A stretch of DNA of 64,000 nt from Fusobacterium varium (GCA_900637705.1 LR134390.1:372001-436000), one strand, 5' to 3'. Positions 17,963 through 27,805 are shown, counted from the first letter of the stretch. Numbers and translations: made by a program. Notes: generated by a model from the letters alone, not told the origin.

Positions 17963-19315
17963 ATGAGGAACATAAAAACAGCAGAGGGAGAACATATAAG
18001 TTCAGTAGATACAATGCTTACTCTAAAGGAGCTTTTTCTATTTGGAATGCAGCATATAGCAGCAATGTGTGCAGGAGCTATGGCAGTTCCTATTATTCTT
18101 GGTAACTCTTTGGGACTGTCTTATGACCAGATAAGCATATTAGTTGCAGCATCTTTTATGATGGCAGGAATAGGAACTATTATCCAAACTTTAGGAATTG
18201 GGAAAAAAATAGGTTCAAAGCTTCCAATGATAGAGGGAGTAAGTTTTGCAGGAGTTGCAGCTCTAACAGCAGTAGGAGTAGCTTACAGAGATGTAGATTC
18301 TATGTTAGGGATACAAGTAATGATGGGAGCAACTATTATTTCAGGAATATTTTGTATTATAATTGCACCAGTATTTGGAAAATTATTGAAATTTTTTCCA
18401 CCTCTTGTATCAGGAGTAGTGGTTACCTGTATGGGTCTATCTCTTATTCCAGTAGCTATTAGATGGGTAGGAGGAGGAAATCCGTCAGCAGAGCATTTTG
18501 GAAATTTTAAAAATATTCTCCTTGCAGGAATAACTTTGGTAATAATTATTGGAATTCAGAAATTATCTAAAGGTTTTTTAGGCAATATAGCAATTTTAAT
18601 AGGAATAATTGCAGGAACAATTATAGCTATACCTATGGGAATGGTAGATTTTTCAAATATTTCTCATGCAGAAATTTTTAATTTGAATACACCATTATAT
18701 TTTGGAATGCCAAAATTTGATATTACAGCAGTGCTATCACTATTTTTAGTACAACTGGTAATTATGACAGATGCAACAGGAAATCAATTGAATCTTAGTA
18801 ACATATGCAAGGTTAATGAAAAAGATGAGGGAAGATTAGTAGCAGGGTTGAGAGCTCATGGACTTTCTTCAATATTAGGAGGTATATTTAATACTTTTCC
18901 TCATTCACTTTTTGGGCAGAATGTTGGAATAGCCTCAATAACAGGGGTTTCAAGCCGTTTTGTAGGAACAGCAGCAGGAGTTATACTTTTGGCTGTAAGC
19001 TTTTTTCCAAAGTTAATAAATATACTTACATCAATTCCAGAACCTGTACTAGGTGGAGCAGGAATAATTATGTTTGGTATAGTTGCTGCTAATGGGATAA
19101 AAAGACTTGGAGAGGTTAACTATAATGGAAACAAAAATCTTATGATAGTTGCTACAAGTATAGGAATAGCTTTAATACCAATAGCAGTTCCAGAATTTTT
19201 TAAGCATTTTCCAAGCTGGGGGAAAATATTGTTTCAAAGTCCAGTAACTTTGGGGTGCCTTTCAGTATTGATATTAAACATAGTTTTCAATGAACTAGGA
19301 AAGAGCAGTAAGTGA
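17963..19315 (+). CDS. NCS2-family purine permease (xanthine/uric acid type)
   Basis: A 450-residue membrane protein with about 14 predicted segments and nucleobase-cation-symporter-2 landmarks: LFLFGMQHIAAMCAGAM at the N terminus, IEGVSFAG (normally the QxFA-type substrate region), and NTFPHSLFGQNVGIASITGVSSR. These proteins bring in uracil, xanthine or urate with protons. It lies between ssnA and the dehydrogenases, so xanthine or uric acid is the likely cargo (compare E. coli XanQ and UacT); the sequence alone cannot choose between them. The start follows GGGGGT. Confidence 0.92.
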   Translation: MRNIKTAEGEHISSVDTMLTLKELFLFGMQHIAAMCAGAMAVPIILGNSLGLSYDQISILVAASFMMAGIGTIIQTLGIGKKIGSKLPMIEGVSFAGVAALTAVGVAYRDVDSMLGIQVMMGATIISGIFCIIIAPVFGKLLKFFPPLVSGVVVTCMGLSLIPVAIRWVGGGNPSAEHFGNFKNILLAGITLVIIIGIQKLSKGFLGNIAILIGIIAGTIIAIPMGMVDFSNISHAEIFNLNTPLYFGMPKFDITAVLSLFLVQLVIMTDATGNQLNLSNICKVNEKDEGRLVAGLRAHGLSSILGGIFNTFPHSLFGQNVGIASITGVSSRFVGTAAGVILLAVSFFPKLINILTSIPEPVLGGAGIIMFGIVAANGIKRLGEVNYNGNKNLMIVATSIGIALIPIAVPEFFKHFPSWGKILFQSPVTLGCLSVLILNIVFNELGKSSK

Positions 19316-19429
19316 GCAGCAGTCAAGAAAAGTAAGAAACTAGAAGTAGGAGAAAATAAAGTAAAAATTAAAGAAAATAAAAAATAGAAATTAAAATATA
19401 AAAATTAAAATGTAATTTTAGGAGGAAAA

Positions 19430-20527
19430 ATGGCAGATATAAGAGTTAAAATAGCAGGTTTAGAGTATGAAAATCCAGTGATTGTGGCAGCGGGACCACC
19501 TTCAAAAGATGCTGAGGCATGCAGAGCATGTGTAGAAAATGGAGCAGCAGGAGTAGTTGCAAAAACTGTATCAGCAGTTCCAGCAGATGTACCTAAACCA
19601 TGTATGCATGATTTCAAAGGAAAATTTTTTATAAATACAGAACTATGGTCTGAACTATCAGTAGAACATTGGATAGCTGAAGAGTATGAAAAATGTAAAG
19701 TAAAAAATGAACCTTTAATAATAGGAATGGGATATGTTGAATCTGATATCAGAAAACTTATTCCTATGCTTGATAAATATGCTGATGCATATGAGATATC
19801 AAGCCATTATGTAGGAAGGGATCTGACTCCTATGCTGAATACCTTGAGAGCAGCTAAAGAACTTACTAAAAAACCAGTATTTATGAAAGTATCTCCAGGA
19901 GTAGAGAACTTAGGAGAAGTTGGAAAAACTCTTGAGGAAAATGGGGCAGATGGTTTAGTTGCAATCAATTCAGTAGGACCTTGTCTTTCAATAGATATAG
20001 AAACTGGAAAGCCATTTATGGGAAGTTCTACAGGATATGGTTGGATGTCAGGAGCCGCTATAAAACCAATAGCATTAAGAGTTGTATATGAACTTGCAAA
20101 AGCAGTTAAAATTCCAGTATTTGGTGTAGGTGGAGTTACTTGTGGAGCTGATGTAATAGAAATGGTAATGGCAGGAGCCACAGCAGTTCAAGTATGTACA
20201 CAGGGAATAATAGAAGGGCCAAAAGCTTTTGGAAGAATAGCAAGAGAAACTAACGAATGGCTTGATACACATGGGTATAATTCATTAGATGAAATAAGAG
20301 GAATTACTATAAAGTATTTAGCTGAAAGAGAAAAAGCTAACTATATAACACATTCACCAGTTGTAACAACAGAGAAATGTATTGGCTGCAGAGTATGTAA
20401 AACTGTATGTGGATATAAGGCAATAGAAATAATTGAAAAAAAGGCAGTTATCAACAAAGAAAAATGCTTTGGCTGTGGAGTATGCGTTTCTAAATGTCCT
20501 ACAAAAGCTATGGATATAGCTAGATAA
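19430..20527 (+). CDS. Dihydroorotate/dihydropyrimidine dehydrogenase-like flavoprotein fused to a 2[4Fe-4S] ferredoxin
   Basis: Residues 1-300 form a TIM-barrel FMN enzyme of the DHODH/PreA family (MADIRVKIAGLEYENPVIVAAGPP start, MKVSPG strand, GVGGVTCGADVIEMVMAGATAVQVCTQ phosphate-binding end). Residues about 310-365 hold two ferredoxin clusters, CIGCRVCKTVC and CFGCGVCVSKC. PreA-type enzymes reduce uracil or thymine; homologues next to xdhD/ssnA are a feature of bacterial purine-degradation clusters. No FAD/NADH partner such as PreT lies beside it, so electrons probably come through ferredoxin or an unlinked subunit. AGGAGG sets the start; the gene lies 114 bases after the permease and 17 before the dehydrogenase. 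Confidence 0.88.
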   Translation: MADIRVKIAGLEYENPVIVAAGPPSKDAEACRACVENGAAGVVAKTVSAVPADVPKPCMHDFKGKFFINTELWSELSVEHWIAEEYEKCKVKNEPLIIGMGYVESDIRKLIPMLDKYADAYEISSHYVGRDLTPMLNTLRAAKELTKKPVFMKVSPGVENLGEVGKTLEENGADGLVAINSVGPCLSIDIETGKPFMGSSTGYGWMSGAAIKPIALRVVYELAKAVKIPVFGVGGVTCGADVIEMVMAGATAVQVCTQGIIEGPKAFGRIARETNEWLDTHGYNSLDEIRGITIKYLAEREKANYITHSPVVTTEKCIGCRVCKTVCGYKAIEIIEKKAVINKEKCFGCGVCVSKCPTKAMDIAR

Positions 20528-20544
20528 AAATAATGGAGGGAAAT

Positions 20545-23115
20545 ATGGGAGAGGTATACACTTTTATAGTAAATGGACAAAAAATAGAAACTTCTGAAGA
20601 AAAAAATCTATTGGATTTTTTAAGGGATAATTTAGGACTTATATCTGTAAAAAATGGTTGTAAAGAAGGAGCTTGTGGTACTTGTACTGTATTAATAGAT
20701 GGAAAAGCAATGAAATCTTGTATATTTACAACTAAAAAAATAGATGGAAAAGAAATAAAAACTATTGAAGGATTTTCAGAAAGAGAAAAAGCAGTTTTTG
20801 CTTATGCCTTTACAGAATGCGGAGCAGTTCAATGTGGATTTTGTATTCCTGGAATGGTCGTAGCAGCAAAGAGTCTTTTTTTAAAAACACTAAATCCTAC
20901 AAGAGAGGAAGTAAAAAAAGCTTTAGTTGGAAATATATGTAGATGTACAGGATATGTAAAAATAGAAGAAGCAATATTACTGGCAGCTAAATTATTTAGA
21001 GAAAAATTAGAAATTCCAGCAGTAGAATGTGCAGGATTAGTAGGAACTCATGTACATAGAGTAGATGGAGTTGTAAAAACTCTTGGAACAGCAAAATATG
21101 CTGAAGACTATAAAATAGATGGAATGTATTATGGAAGTGCAGTGAGAACAAAATATCCTAGAGCAAAGGTTTTATCCATCGATTATAGTGAAGCTTTAAA
21201 ATTAGAAGGAGTACTTGGTGTACTTACAGCAGAAGATGTTCCAGGAAAAAATAATATAGGACATTTAGAGTTTATTTCTGATTGGGACGCTCTTATACCA
21301 GTTGGAGGTATAACAAGATATATTGGTGATGCAATAGCATTAGTTGCTGCTAAAGACAAGAAAACACTAGAAGAAGCAAAAAAACTTGTGAAAGTTGAAT
21401 ATGAAGAACTTGAGGGATTATTTACAATAGAAGAAGCCATGGCTGATGGAGCTCCTCTTATCCATTCTAAACCTAATAATGTTTTGGTAAGAGAGGTATT
21501 GAAAAGAGGGGATTATGAAGGGGCTCTGTTAAACTCTAAATATAAGGTAACAAATGTATATGAAACACCAGCTACTGAACATGCTTATCTGGAGCCTGAG
21601 TCAGCTCTTGCTATGCCAGATGGAAATGGAGGTATAGAAATACATACTTCCAGCCAATCAGTATACGATGAACAAAGAGAAATAGCAAGACTTCTAGGAT
21701 TGGAAAAAGATCAGGTAAGAGTAAAATCAGCATATGTAGGTGGAGGATTTGGTGGAAAAGAGGATATGTCTGTACAACATCATGCAGCTCTTCTTGCATA
21801 TGTTTTGAAAAAACCTGTTCAGGTAACTTTGAGCAGGCAGGAAAGTATAAATGTCAGTACAAAAAGACACCCTATGAAAATAGAGATGACTACATGTTGC
21901 GATGAAAATGGTATTCTTACAGGAATGAAATGTAAAATATATGCAGATACAGGAGCTTATGCTTCATTAGGTGGACCAGTATTACAAAGGGCTTGTACAC
22001 ATGCAGCTGGACCATATAATTATCAAAATATTGATATAGAGGGAATGGCTGTTTATACAAATAATCCTGTAGGAGGAGCATTTAGAGGATTTGGAGTTAC
22101 ACAATCAGCTTTTGCAATAGAATCAAATATAAATCAACTTGCTGAATTGATAGGAATTTCTCCATGGGAAATGAGATATAGAAATGCTATAAGACCAGGA
22201 CAAGTATTGCCTAATGGACAAATAGCAGATGAAGGAACAGCTTTGGTAGAAACTCTTGAAGCTGTAAAAGAGGAATATTTTAATAATGAAATAGTAGGGA
22301 TTGCCTGTGCAATGAAAAATTCTGGAGTAGGAGTTGGACTTCCTGATATAGGGAGATGCAGACTTACTGTACAAGATGGAAAAGTAAGAATAAGAACTTC
22401 AGCAGCTTGTATAGGACAGGGAATGGGAACAGTTTGTATGCAGATATTGTGTGAAACTACAGGATTGACAACAGATAAAATAGTTGTAGATTCTCCAGAT
22501 ACAGGAATTACTCCTAATAGTGGAACTACAACAGCTTCTAGACAAACAGTTTTTACTGGAGAAGCAACAAGAGTAGCTTCTTTAGAATTAAAAAAACAAC
22601 TTGAAACAAAAACATTAGAAGAACTTGAAGGGTGGGATTATGAAGGGCAGTATTCAGGTATTACAGATAAGATGGGGTCAGATAAACCCAATCCTGTAAG
22701 CCATGTAGCTTATGGATATGCTACTCAGATAGTAATATTAGATAAAGATGGGAAAGTCCAGAAAGTAACAGCAGCTCATGATATTGGACATGCTATTAAT
22801 CCAAAGGCTTTAGAAGGACAGATAGAAGGTGGAGTTGTTATGGGATTAGGATATGGACTTACAGAAATTATGCCAGTTGAAAAGGGAATACCAAAAGTAA
22901 AATTTGGAACTCTTGGATTATTTAGAGCTACAAATATTCCTGAAATAAAAACTGTAATAGTAGAAAAGAATAAAGCAGAACTAGCCTATGGAGCAAAGGG
23001 AGTAGGAGAGATAGTTGTTATTCCTACTGCTCCAGCTCTTCAAAATGCTTATTTCAAATATGATGGAGAATTTAGAACTTCTCTTCCTCTTCAAAAAACA
23101 GCATATAAAAGATAA
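20545..23115 (+). CDS. xdhD: Selenium-dependent-type xanthine dehydrogenase, fused Fe-S/molybdenum subunit (XdhD-like)
   Basis: The 856-residue fusion has a plant-type [2Fe-2S] domain (Cys39, Cys44, Cys47, Cys59), a second [2Fe-2S] domain (Cys97, Cys100, Cys132, Cys134) and, from about 150, the molybdopterin-binding part with GGGFGGKED, GGAFRGFGVTQ, TTASRQT and GAKGVGE, the last holding the catalytic glutamate. There is no FAD domain, unlike XDH of the XdhABC type. The architecture and length match the family of probable selenium-dependent xanthine dehydrogenases found with ssnA. It would hydroxylate hypoxanthine/xanthine, or run toward urate reduction. GGAGGG at 20535-20540 selects the ATG at 20545 over one at 20533. 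Confidence 0.9.
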   Translation: MGEVYTFIVNGQKIETSEEKNLLDFLRDNLGLISVKNGCKEGACGTCTVLIDGKAMKSCIFTTKKIDGKEIKTIEGFSEREKAVFAYAFTECGAVQCGFCIPGMVVAAKSLFLKTLNPTREEVKKALVGNICRCTGYVKIEEAILLAAKLFREKLEIPAVECAGLVGTHVHRVDGVVKTLGTAKYAEDYKIDGMYYGSAVRTKYPRAKVLSIDYSEALKLEGVLGVLTAEDVPGKNNIGHLEFISDWDALIPVGGITRYIGDAIALVAAKDKKTLEEAKKLVKVEYEELEGLFTIEEAMADGAPLIHSKPNNVLVREVLKRGDYEGALLNSKYKVTNVYETPATEHAYLEPESALAMPDGNGGIEIHTSSQSVYDEQREIARLLGLEKDQVRVKSAYVGGGFGGKEDMSVQHHAALLAYVLKKPVQVTLSRQESINVSTKRHPMKIEMTTCCDENGILTGMKCKIYADTGAYASLGGPVLQRACTHAAGPYNYQNIDIEGMAVYTNNPVGGAFRGFGVTQSAFAIESNINQLAELIGISPWEMRYRNAIRPGQVLPNGQIADEGTALVETLEAVKEEYFNNEIVGIACAMKNSGVGVGLPDIGRCRLTVQDGKVRIRTSAACIGQGMGTVCMQILCETTGLTTDKIVVDSPDTGITPNSGTTTASRQTVFTGEATRVASLELKKQLETKTLEELEGWDYEGQYSGITDKMGSDKPNPVSHVAYGYATQIVILDKDGKVQKVTAAHDIGHAINPKALEGQIEGGVVMGLGYGLTEIMPVEKGIPKVKFGTLGLFRATNIPEIKTVIVEKNKAELAYGAKGVGEIVVIPTAPALQNAYFKYDGEFRTSLPLQKTAYKR

Positions 23116-23171
23116 AAAAAGAATTTAAGCTAATAGTTAAAGGATATGATGGTTTTTACTCTATCATTCAA

Positions 23172-23206
23172 AAAAGGTTTCTAATCATTATGATTAGAAA
23201 CCTTTT
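23172..23206. terminator. Bidirectional terminator after xdhD
   Basis: A perfect 16-base stem, AAAAGGTTTCTAATCA (23172-23187) with its complement (23191-23206), around a TTA loop, flanked by A and T runs. It lies between convergent xdhD and the gamma-glutamyltransferase gene. Confidence 0.92.
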
Positions 23207-23244
23207 CTATTTGATTTTTATTTTATTGATATAAATTTTTTATC

Positions 23245-24852
23245 TTAATATAAAGCAATATGTCCATCTGTTCTAGGTTCTGTTCCACCTACAAGAACTC
23301 CATTTTCCATTCTCCAGATGATTTCTCCTCTTCCCATCATCAATGGATCATGCAGAACTTTTATATCATGTCCCATAGCTGCAAGCTCATATGCTATATG
23401 CTCAGGAACTCCATGTTCCAACTCTATATTTTTCTTTCCTACCCACTGCCATCTTGGTGCATCTAATGCTGACTGTGGATTCATTAGGAAATCTACTGTA
23501 TTAGTTACTACCTGTACATGTCCCTGTGGCTGCATAAATCCTCCCATTACTCCAAATGGACCAACTGCTTTTCCATCTTTTCCAAGGAATCCTGGAATAA
23601 TTGTATGATATGGTTTCTTTCCTGGTCCTACACAGTTTGCACTTTCTAAATCAAGGTTAAAGTTATTTCCTCTGTTATGAAGGGCTATTCCTGTTCCTGG
23701 TACTACCATTCCAGAACCAAATCCCATATAGTTGCTTTGAATATATGATATCATATTTCCTTCATTATCTGCTGCTGCAAGATATACAGTTCCTCCACAG
23801 AATGGATCTCCTGCTTCTGGCATTATTGCTGTATTTCCTATAAGTTTTGCTCTATCCTCTGCATATGCTTTAGATAAAAGCTGCTCAACTGTTACTTTCA
23901 TAAATCTAGGATCAGCTACATATTTTTGTACATCTACAAAGGCAAGTTTCATTGCTTCTATCATTGTATGGTATGATCTTACTGTTTCTCTCGCTTCAAA
24001 CTGGAATCTATCTAAGATATTAAGCGCCATAAGAGCACTTATTCCATGACCATTTGGTGGAAGTTCATATACATCATATCCATGATATTTTACAGAAATA
24101 GGTTCTACCCATTCTGCTTCAAATTCTTCCAAGTCATCTTTTCTTATATATCCATTATATTTTTTAGAGAATGCATCTATTTTATCTGCTAGTTCTCCTT
24201 TATAAAAAGCATCTGCATATGTATCTCCTATCATTTCAAGAGTATCTGCATGATCTGGAAGCCTTACTACATCTCCTATCTCAGGGCATTTTCCATCTTT
24301 AGTAAAAGTTTCAAACCAGTATTTGAATTCTTCTCCACTTTCTTTTCCAAAATTAACAGCAGCTTTTTTCCACAGTTTAGCAACATTCACAGGAACAGCA
24401 TATCCTTCCCTTGCTAATTTTACTGCTGGAGCTACAACTTCACTCAAAGGAAGCTTACCAAATTTTTTGCTTAACTCTGCCCATGCTTTAGGTATTCCTG
24501 GTACATTTACAGGAGTAAAGCCATATTTAGGCATTTCTTTTAACCCTTTATTCAATAAATCCTGTGCTTCAAGAAGTTTTGGTGAAGGACCACTAGCATT
24601 AAGTCCATACATTTTATTGTTTACACTGAGAATAGCAAATCCATCTCCTCCTATACCATTACCTGTAGGCTCTACAACAGTAAGAGCAGCAGCAGTAGCA
24701 ATAGCAGCATCTATTGCATTTCCTCCTTTTTTAAGTATTTCAAGTCCAGCTTGTGCAGCAAGTGGAGATCCAGTTGCTACCATACCGTTTTTAGCGTACA
24801 TCACATTTCTTCTTGATGGATATGGATAAATAGTAGAATCAAATTTTAACAT
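23245..24852 (-). CDS. Gamma-glutamyltransferase-family protein (cytoplasmic YwrD type)
   Basis: A 535-residue Ntn-hydrolase that in this family hydrolyses or transfers the gamma-glutamyl group of glutathione and related peptides after self-cleavage. The large-subunit region has KKGGNAIDAAIATAAALTVVEPTGNGIGGDGF. The cleavage and nucleophile site is the threonine of PFCGGTVYLAAADNEGNMIS near residue 355, and GFGSGMVVPGTGIALHNRG follows. There is no signal peptide, so it is placed in the cytoplasm like B. subtilis YwrD. It is followed upstream in the same direction by a membrane protein and a peptide-binding lipoprotein, suggesting uptake and cleavage of gamma-glutamyl peptides. GGAGGAATAAG precedes the ATG. 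Confidence 0.88.
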   Translation of the reverse strand: MLKFDSTIYPYPSRRNVMYAKNGMVATGSPLAAQAGLEILKKGGNAIDAAIATAAALTVVEPTGNGIGGDGFAILSVNNKMYGLNASGPSPKLLEAQDLLNKGLKEMPKYGFTPVNVPGIPKAWAELSKKFGKLPLSEVVAPAVKLAREGYAVPVNVAKLWKKAAVNFGKESGEEFKYWFETFTKDGKCPEIGDVVRLPDHADTLEMIGDTYADAFYKGELADKIDAFSKKYNGYIRKDDLEEFEAEWVEPISVKYHGYDVYELPPNGHGISALMALNILDRFQFEARETVRSYHTMIEAMKLAFVDVQKYVADPRFMKVTVEQLLSKAYAEDRAKLIGNTAIMPEAGDPFCGGTVYLAAADNEGNMISYIQSNYMGFGSGMVVPGTGIALHNRGNNFNLDLESANCVGPGKKPYHTIIPGFLGKDGKAVGPFGVMGGFMQPQGHVQVVTNTVDFLMNPQSALDAPRWQWVGKKNIELEHGVPEHIAYELAAMGHDIKVLHDPLMMGRGEIIWRMENGVLVGGTEPRTDGHIALY

Positions 24853-24906
24853 CTTATTCCTCCTAAAGATTAATTTTTAAATTAGATGAAGATATATTTT
24901 AGTTAA

Positions 24907-26086
24907 TTAAAGAAATTCAACAAATATTCCTGCAATAATGATAGAAATAGTTGTTACTGAAGCAAGTCCTGCAACAACATATGCTGGAATTATTCTCTTA
25001 AGTATAGCATTTTCTCTTCTTCATCATCTGTAAGAGCAGTAGCTATTTCGTTAGCAATAAGATATGTAGCTGGGAATCCTAGAAGCTGAGCCATAGCAAT
25101 ACCCATCGCAAGATCTCTTGAACCAACTATTTTCCATGTAGGAAGTAAATAAATCAAGATATATGTTCCAACTACAAATGCAGCAAAGATTAATAATAAC
25201 TGGAATCCTAAAGTAGTAAGATCTCCAAAAGATATTTTAGCAAGAGATGGAATCAAACTTGCAAAAACTGCAAATGAAAGGAATCCAGAAACTTTTGCTT
25301 TATCAAGAATAGCATTAGGAACAGCTCCACTGTAAGAAAGTATAGTTCCTAATAAAAGTGCAGTGATACTTGCATTAAGCCCAGTTTTTTCTTGAATTAA
25401 TCTTGAAATAAAAGCGGCAGCAGCAGCAATAGCCATACAAATAAAAGAAGTGAAATATTTTTCATTCTTTTAGCAAAAGTTACTTTAGTTTCTTTAACAG
25501 CAGCCTTTTTTTCATCAGTAGAAGCTTGAATTTTACCAGCTCTAAACTGTTCTAGAACTTTTCTTCCCTCTCTCATACCAAAGTATGAAGCAGGTGGAGT
25601 TCCAACAAATTTTTGAATAGCATAAACAAGAGTACCAAGTGCAGCAACAGTTTGGAATCCTTTTTCCATAGCAGCACCAGTCATTATCTGAGTTGCGATT
25701 ATTCCACCATTGATGATAGGGATAGAAACAACAGCAGCCTCTTTTCCTACTAGAGGAATGACTGCAAAAACAGCAATAATTCCGACTATCATAGAAATAA
25801 TAGCCATAACAACAGTTCTCCATTCATCGATGAGTTCTTTGATGTTGATCATAGTTCCCATATGGAAAATAAGTAAAGGAGCACTCCAAGCAGCAGATTG
25901 AGATAATCCTGCTTTTTGAATCATATCAGCTGGAATCATTTTAGTCATAAACCCAACTAAAAACAAAAACATTGCAACAAAAACTGATGAAAGTTTAGCT
26001 TTTGTAAAAACTCCTAAAAAATCTCCTATTGCAAAGAATAGTACCGTCAAAAATAAAAATAAAAACATGTAACCTGCATTCGTCAT
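24907..26086 (-). CDS. Polytopic membrane protein, possible transporter (frame broken twice)
   Basis: The start is the ATG at 26086 after AAGGGGG. Two single-base losses, in T5 at 25458-25462 and T4 at 25010-25013, split it; repair gives about 393 residues ending ...AGIFVEFL at 24907-24909. About ten membrane segments are seen (GYMFLFLFLTVLFFAIGDFLG, LSSVFVAMFLFLVGFM) with two similar halves, and a charged loop (KIQASTDEKKAAVKE) near residue 200. The length and layout remind me of DUF3100-type proteins, but I am not sure. It lies between gamma-glutamyltransferase and an oligopeptide-binding lipoprotein in one operon, so a role in peptide or amino-acid transport is inferred. Confidence 0.7.
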
Positions 26087-26124
26087 AAAGTTTCCCCCTT
26101 AATTAATAAATAAATTTTTATAGA

Positions 26125-27642
26125 TTAAAACTCAATATCTTTTATTACATGGAAATATGTAGATCTGAATTTAAAGTTTTTGATATTTTTTCTCATTACC
26201 ATGTTATCCATTGAATAATAAAGAGGAACACAAGCAATATCATCTTGAATCATTTGCTGAGCTATTTCATAGTTACGCTTTCTTTCTACTGGATCAGAAG
26301 TAGCTCTTCCAGCCTCTATATATTTATCAAGTTCAGGATTTTTATATCTTCCATGGTTTCCAGCTGCTCCAGCAGAACTGCTGTGATATAAAGGGAAAAG
26401 GATATTATCAGAATCTCCAGTTCCTCCACTCCAACCTCCAAGTTTCATTTCAAAGTTTGCATTAGCAAGATCTTGAAGATAAGTAGCCCATGCCACAACT
26501 TCTATTTCAAGTTCTAATCCTATTTCTTTAAGATTTGATTGAATGATTTGTGCTACCTGCACTCTTGATGGATTATCATTAGTTATTATTTTTAACTTAG
26601 TTCCAGTTAAACCGTTTTCTTCAACTATCTGTTTAGCTTTTTCAATATCTCTAGGAAGTCCAGTTACTTTATCTGAATATCCAAAAGCCACATTACTAAC
26701 AGGTGAATTTGCTTCGATAGCCAGTCCATTATAGATAGCTTCAATGATACCTTTTTTATCTATAGCCATAGCAATAGCTTCTCTAAGAGCCTTATTATGA
26801 AATTTTTCTTTATCAAAGTTAAATGTTATAGATTCTGTTAATACTACTGGTTTACTTACTATAACAAGATCTGGGTTATTTTTAAGATTTTCCAAATCAA
26901 TAGGTGCTACTGTATAGGCAATATCCACATCTTTAGCTTCTAATGCCATAGCTCTTGCAGTATTTTCAGTTATAGTTTTAACTACAAGCTTGTCATATTT
27001 AGGTGCTCCCTGAAAATGATCTTTGAAAGATTCTAGAATAATCTGTTCTCCAGTTCCCCATTCAATAAGTTTGAAAGGTCCAGTTCCGATACCAGCTATA
27101 GAAAGATCATCTTTTTGTTCTTTTACACTTCTTTCATTTAATATAGATGTTCTTGGGTGTGCAAGATTATACAATATTGATGAAAAAGGTTTTGATAAAC
27201 TTATTTTTACAGTATAGTCATCAAGAGCTTCAGCCCCTGAAATAGGTTCAACCATGACCATACTTGCTGGTTTATTTTTCATTCTATTAATACTGAATAC
27301 TACATCTGAAGCTTTTAATTCATCACCATTATGGAATTTAACACCTTTTTTCAGATTAAATACAAGTGTAGTTGGATCTTTGAATTCCCAGCTTTCAGCT
27401 AGTTCAGGAATGATGTTTCCATTTTCATCTATTTCCACAAGACTGTTAAAAATTTGTTGAGACATTATTCCACCAATTACTTCTGAGTACATATGAGGAT
27501 CCACACCTTTTGGTTTTCCATTCAATGCAACTCTTAAAATTTGTTCTTTCTTTGCTTTTTCACCTTTTGCTCCCTTTTCTTCTTTATCAGAACAACCAAC
27601 AAGTCCTAATATTAGCAGAAAAATAAAAAATACTTTTTTCAT
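26125..27642 (-). CDS. ABC transporter substrate-binding lipoprotein, peptide type (SBP family 5)
   Basis: The 505-residue protein has a lipoprotein signal (FLLILGLVGC, lipidated Cys17), a charged linker, and the OppA/DppA/GsiB fold: RVALNGKPKGVDPHMYSEVIGG at the start, EIDENGNIIPELAESWEFKDPTTLVFNLKKGVKFHNGDE, and REAIAMAIDKKGIIEAIYNGLA. It would deliver di- or oligopeptides, perhaps glutathione, to an ABC permease. No permease or ATPase gene is nearby, so it must share one encoded elsewhere. It opens the operon with the gamma-glutamyltransferase and is preceded by a 260-base leader with a short ORF, hairpin and terminator. Confidence 0.9.
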   Translation of the reverse strand: MKKVFFIFLLILGLVGCSDKEEKGAKGEKAKKEQILRVALNGKPKGVDPHMYSEVIGGIMSQQIFNSLVEIDENGNIIPELAESWEFKDPTTLVFNLKKGVKFHNGDELKASDVVFSINRMKNKPASMVMVEPISGAEALDDYTVKISLSKPFSSILYNLAHPRTSILNERSVKEQKDDLSIAGIGTGPFKLIEWGTGEQIILESFKDHFQGAPKYDKLVVKTITENTARAMALEAKDVDIAYTVAPIDLENLKNNPDLVIVSKPVVLTESITFNFDKEKFHNKALREAIAMAIDKKGIIEAIYNGLAIEANSPVSNVAFGYSDKVTGLPRDIEKAKQIVEENGLTGTKLKIITNDNPSRVQVAQIIQSNLKEIGLELEIEVVAWATYLQDLANANFEMKLGGWSGGTGDSDNILFPLYHSSSAGAAGNHGRYKNPELDKYIEAGRATSDPVERKRNYEIAQQMIQDDIACVPLYYSMDNMVMRKNIKNFKFRSTYFHVIKDIEF

Positions 27643-27660
27643 TTACTCCCCCCTTAAAAA

Positions 27661-27763
27661 TTTTAATAAAAAAAGCTTAGGTCTATAAAAATATAGAATA
27701 GGCCTAAGCTTAATAACTTTTTATCCCAAGCCTCTTTGTATTTTGTATACTGAAAACAGGCTT
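27661..27763 (-). promoter_or_regulatory. Attenuator-like leader: hairpin plus terminator before the peptide-binding lipoprotein gene
   Basis: On the minus strand, AAGCCT (27758-27763) pairs with AGGCTT (27728-27733). This is followed by a 13-base stem, TAGGCCTAAGCTT complement arms at 27673-27685 and 27699-27711 with one mismatch, and T7. The terminator ends about 20 bases before the Shine-Dalgarno site, inside the transcribed leader. No known riboswitch motif or T-box sequence was recognised. Confidence 0.6.
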
Positions 27764-27805
27764 GATTAACATAAGAAATTTTATGTAAAAAATCAGCCCT
27801 TTAAA

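Noticed and set aside
24323-24829. 168-codon plus-strand frame opposite the gamma-glutamyltransferase
   Set aside because: It is a shadow frame created by codon usage on the opposite strand; no ribosome site or protein-like motif.
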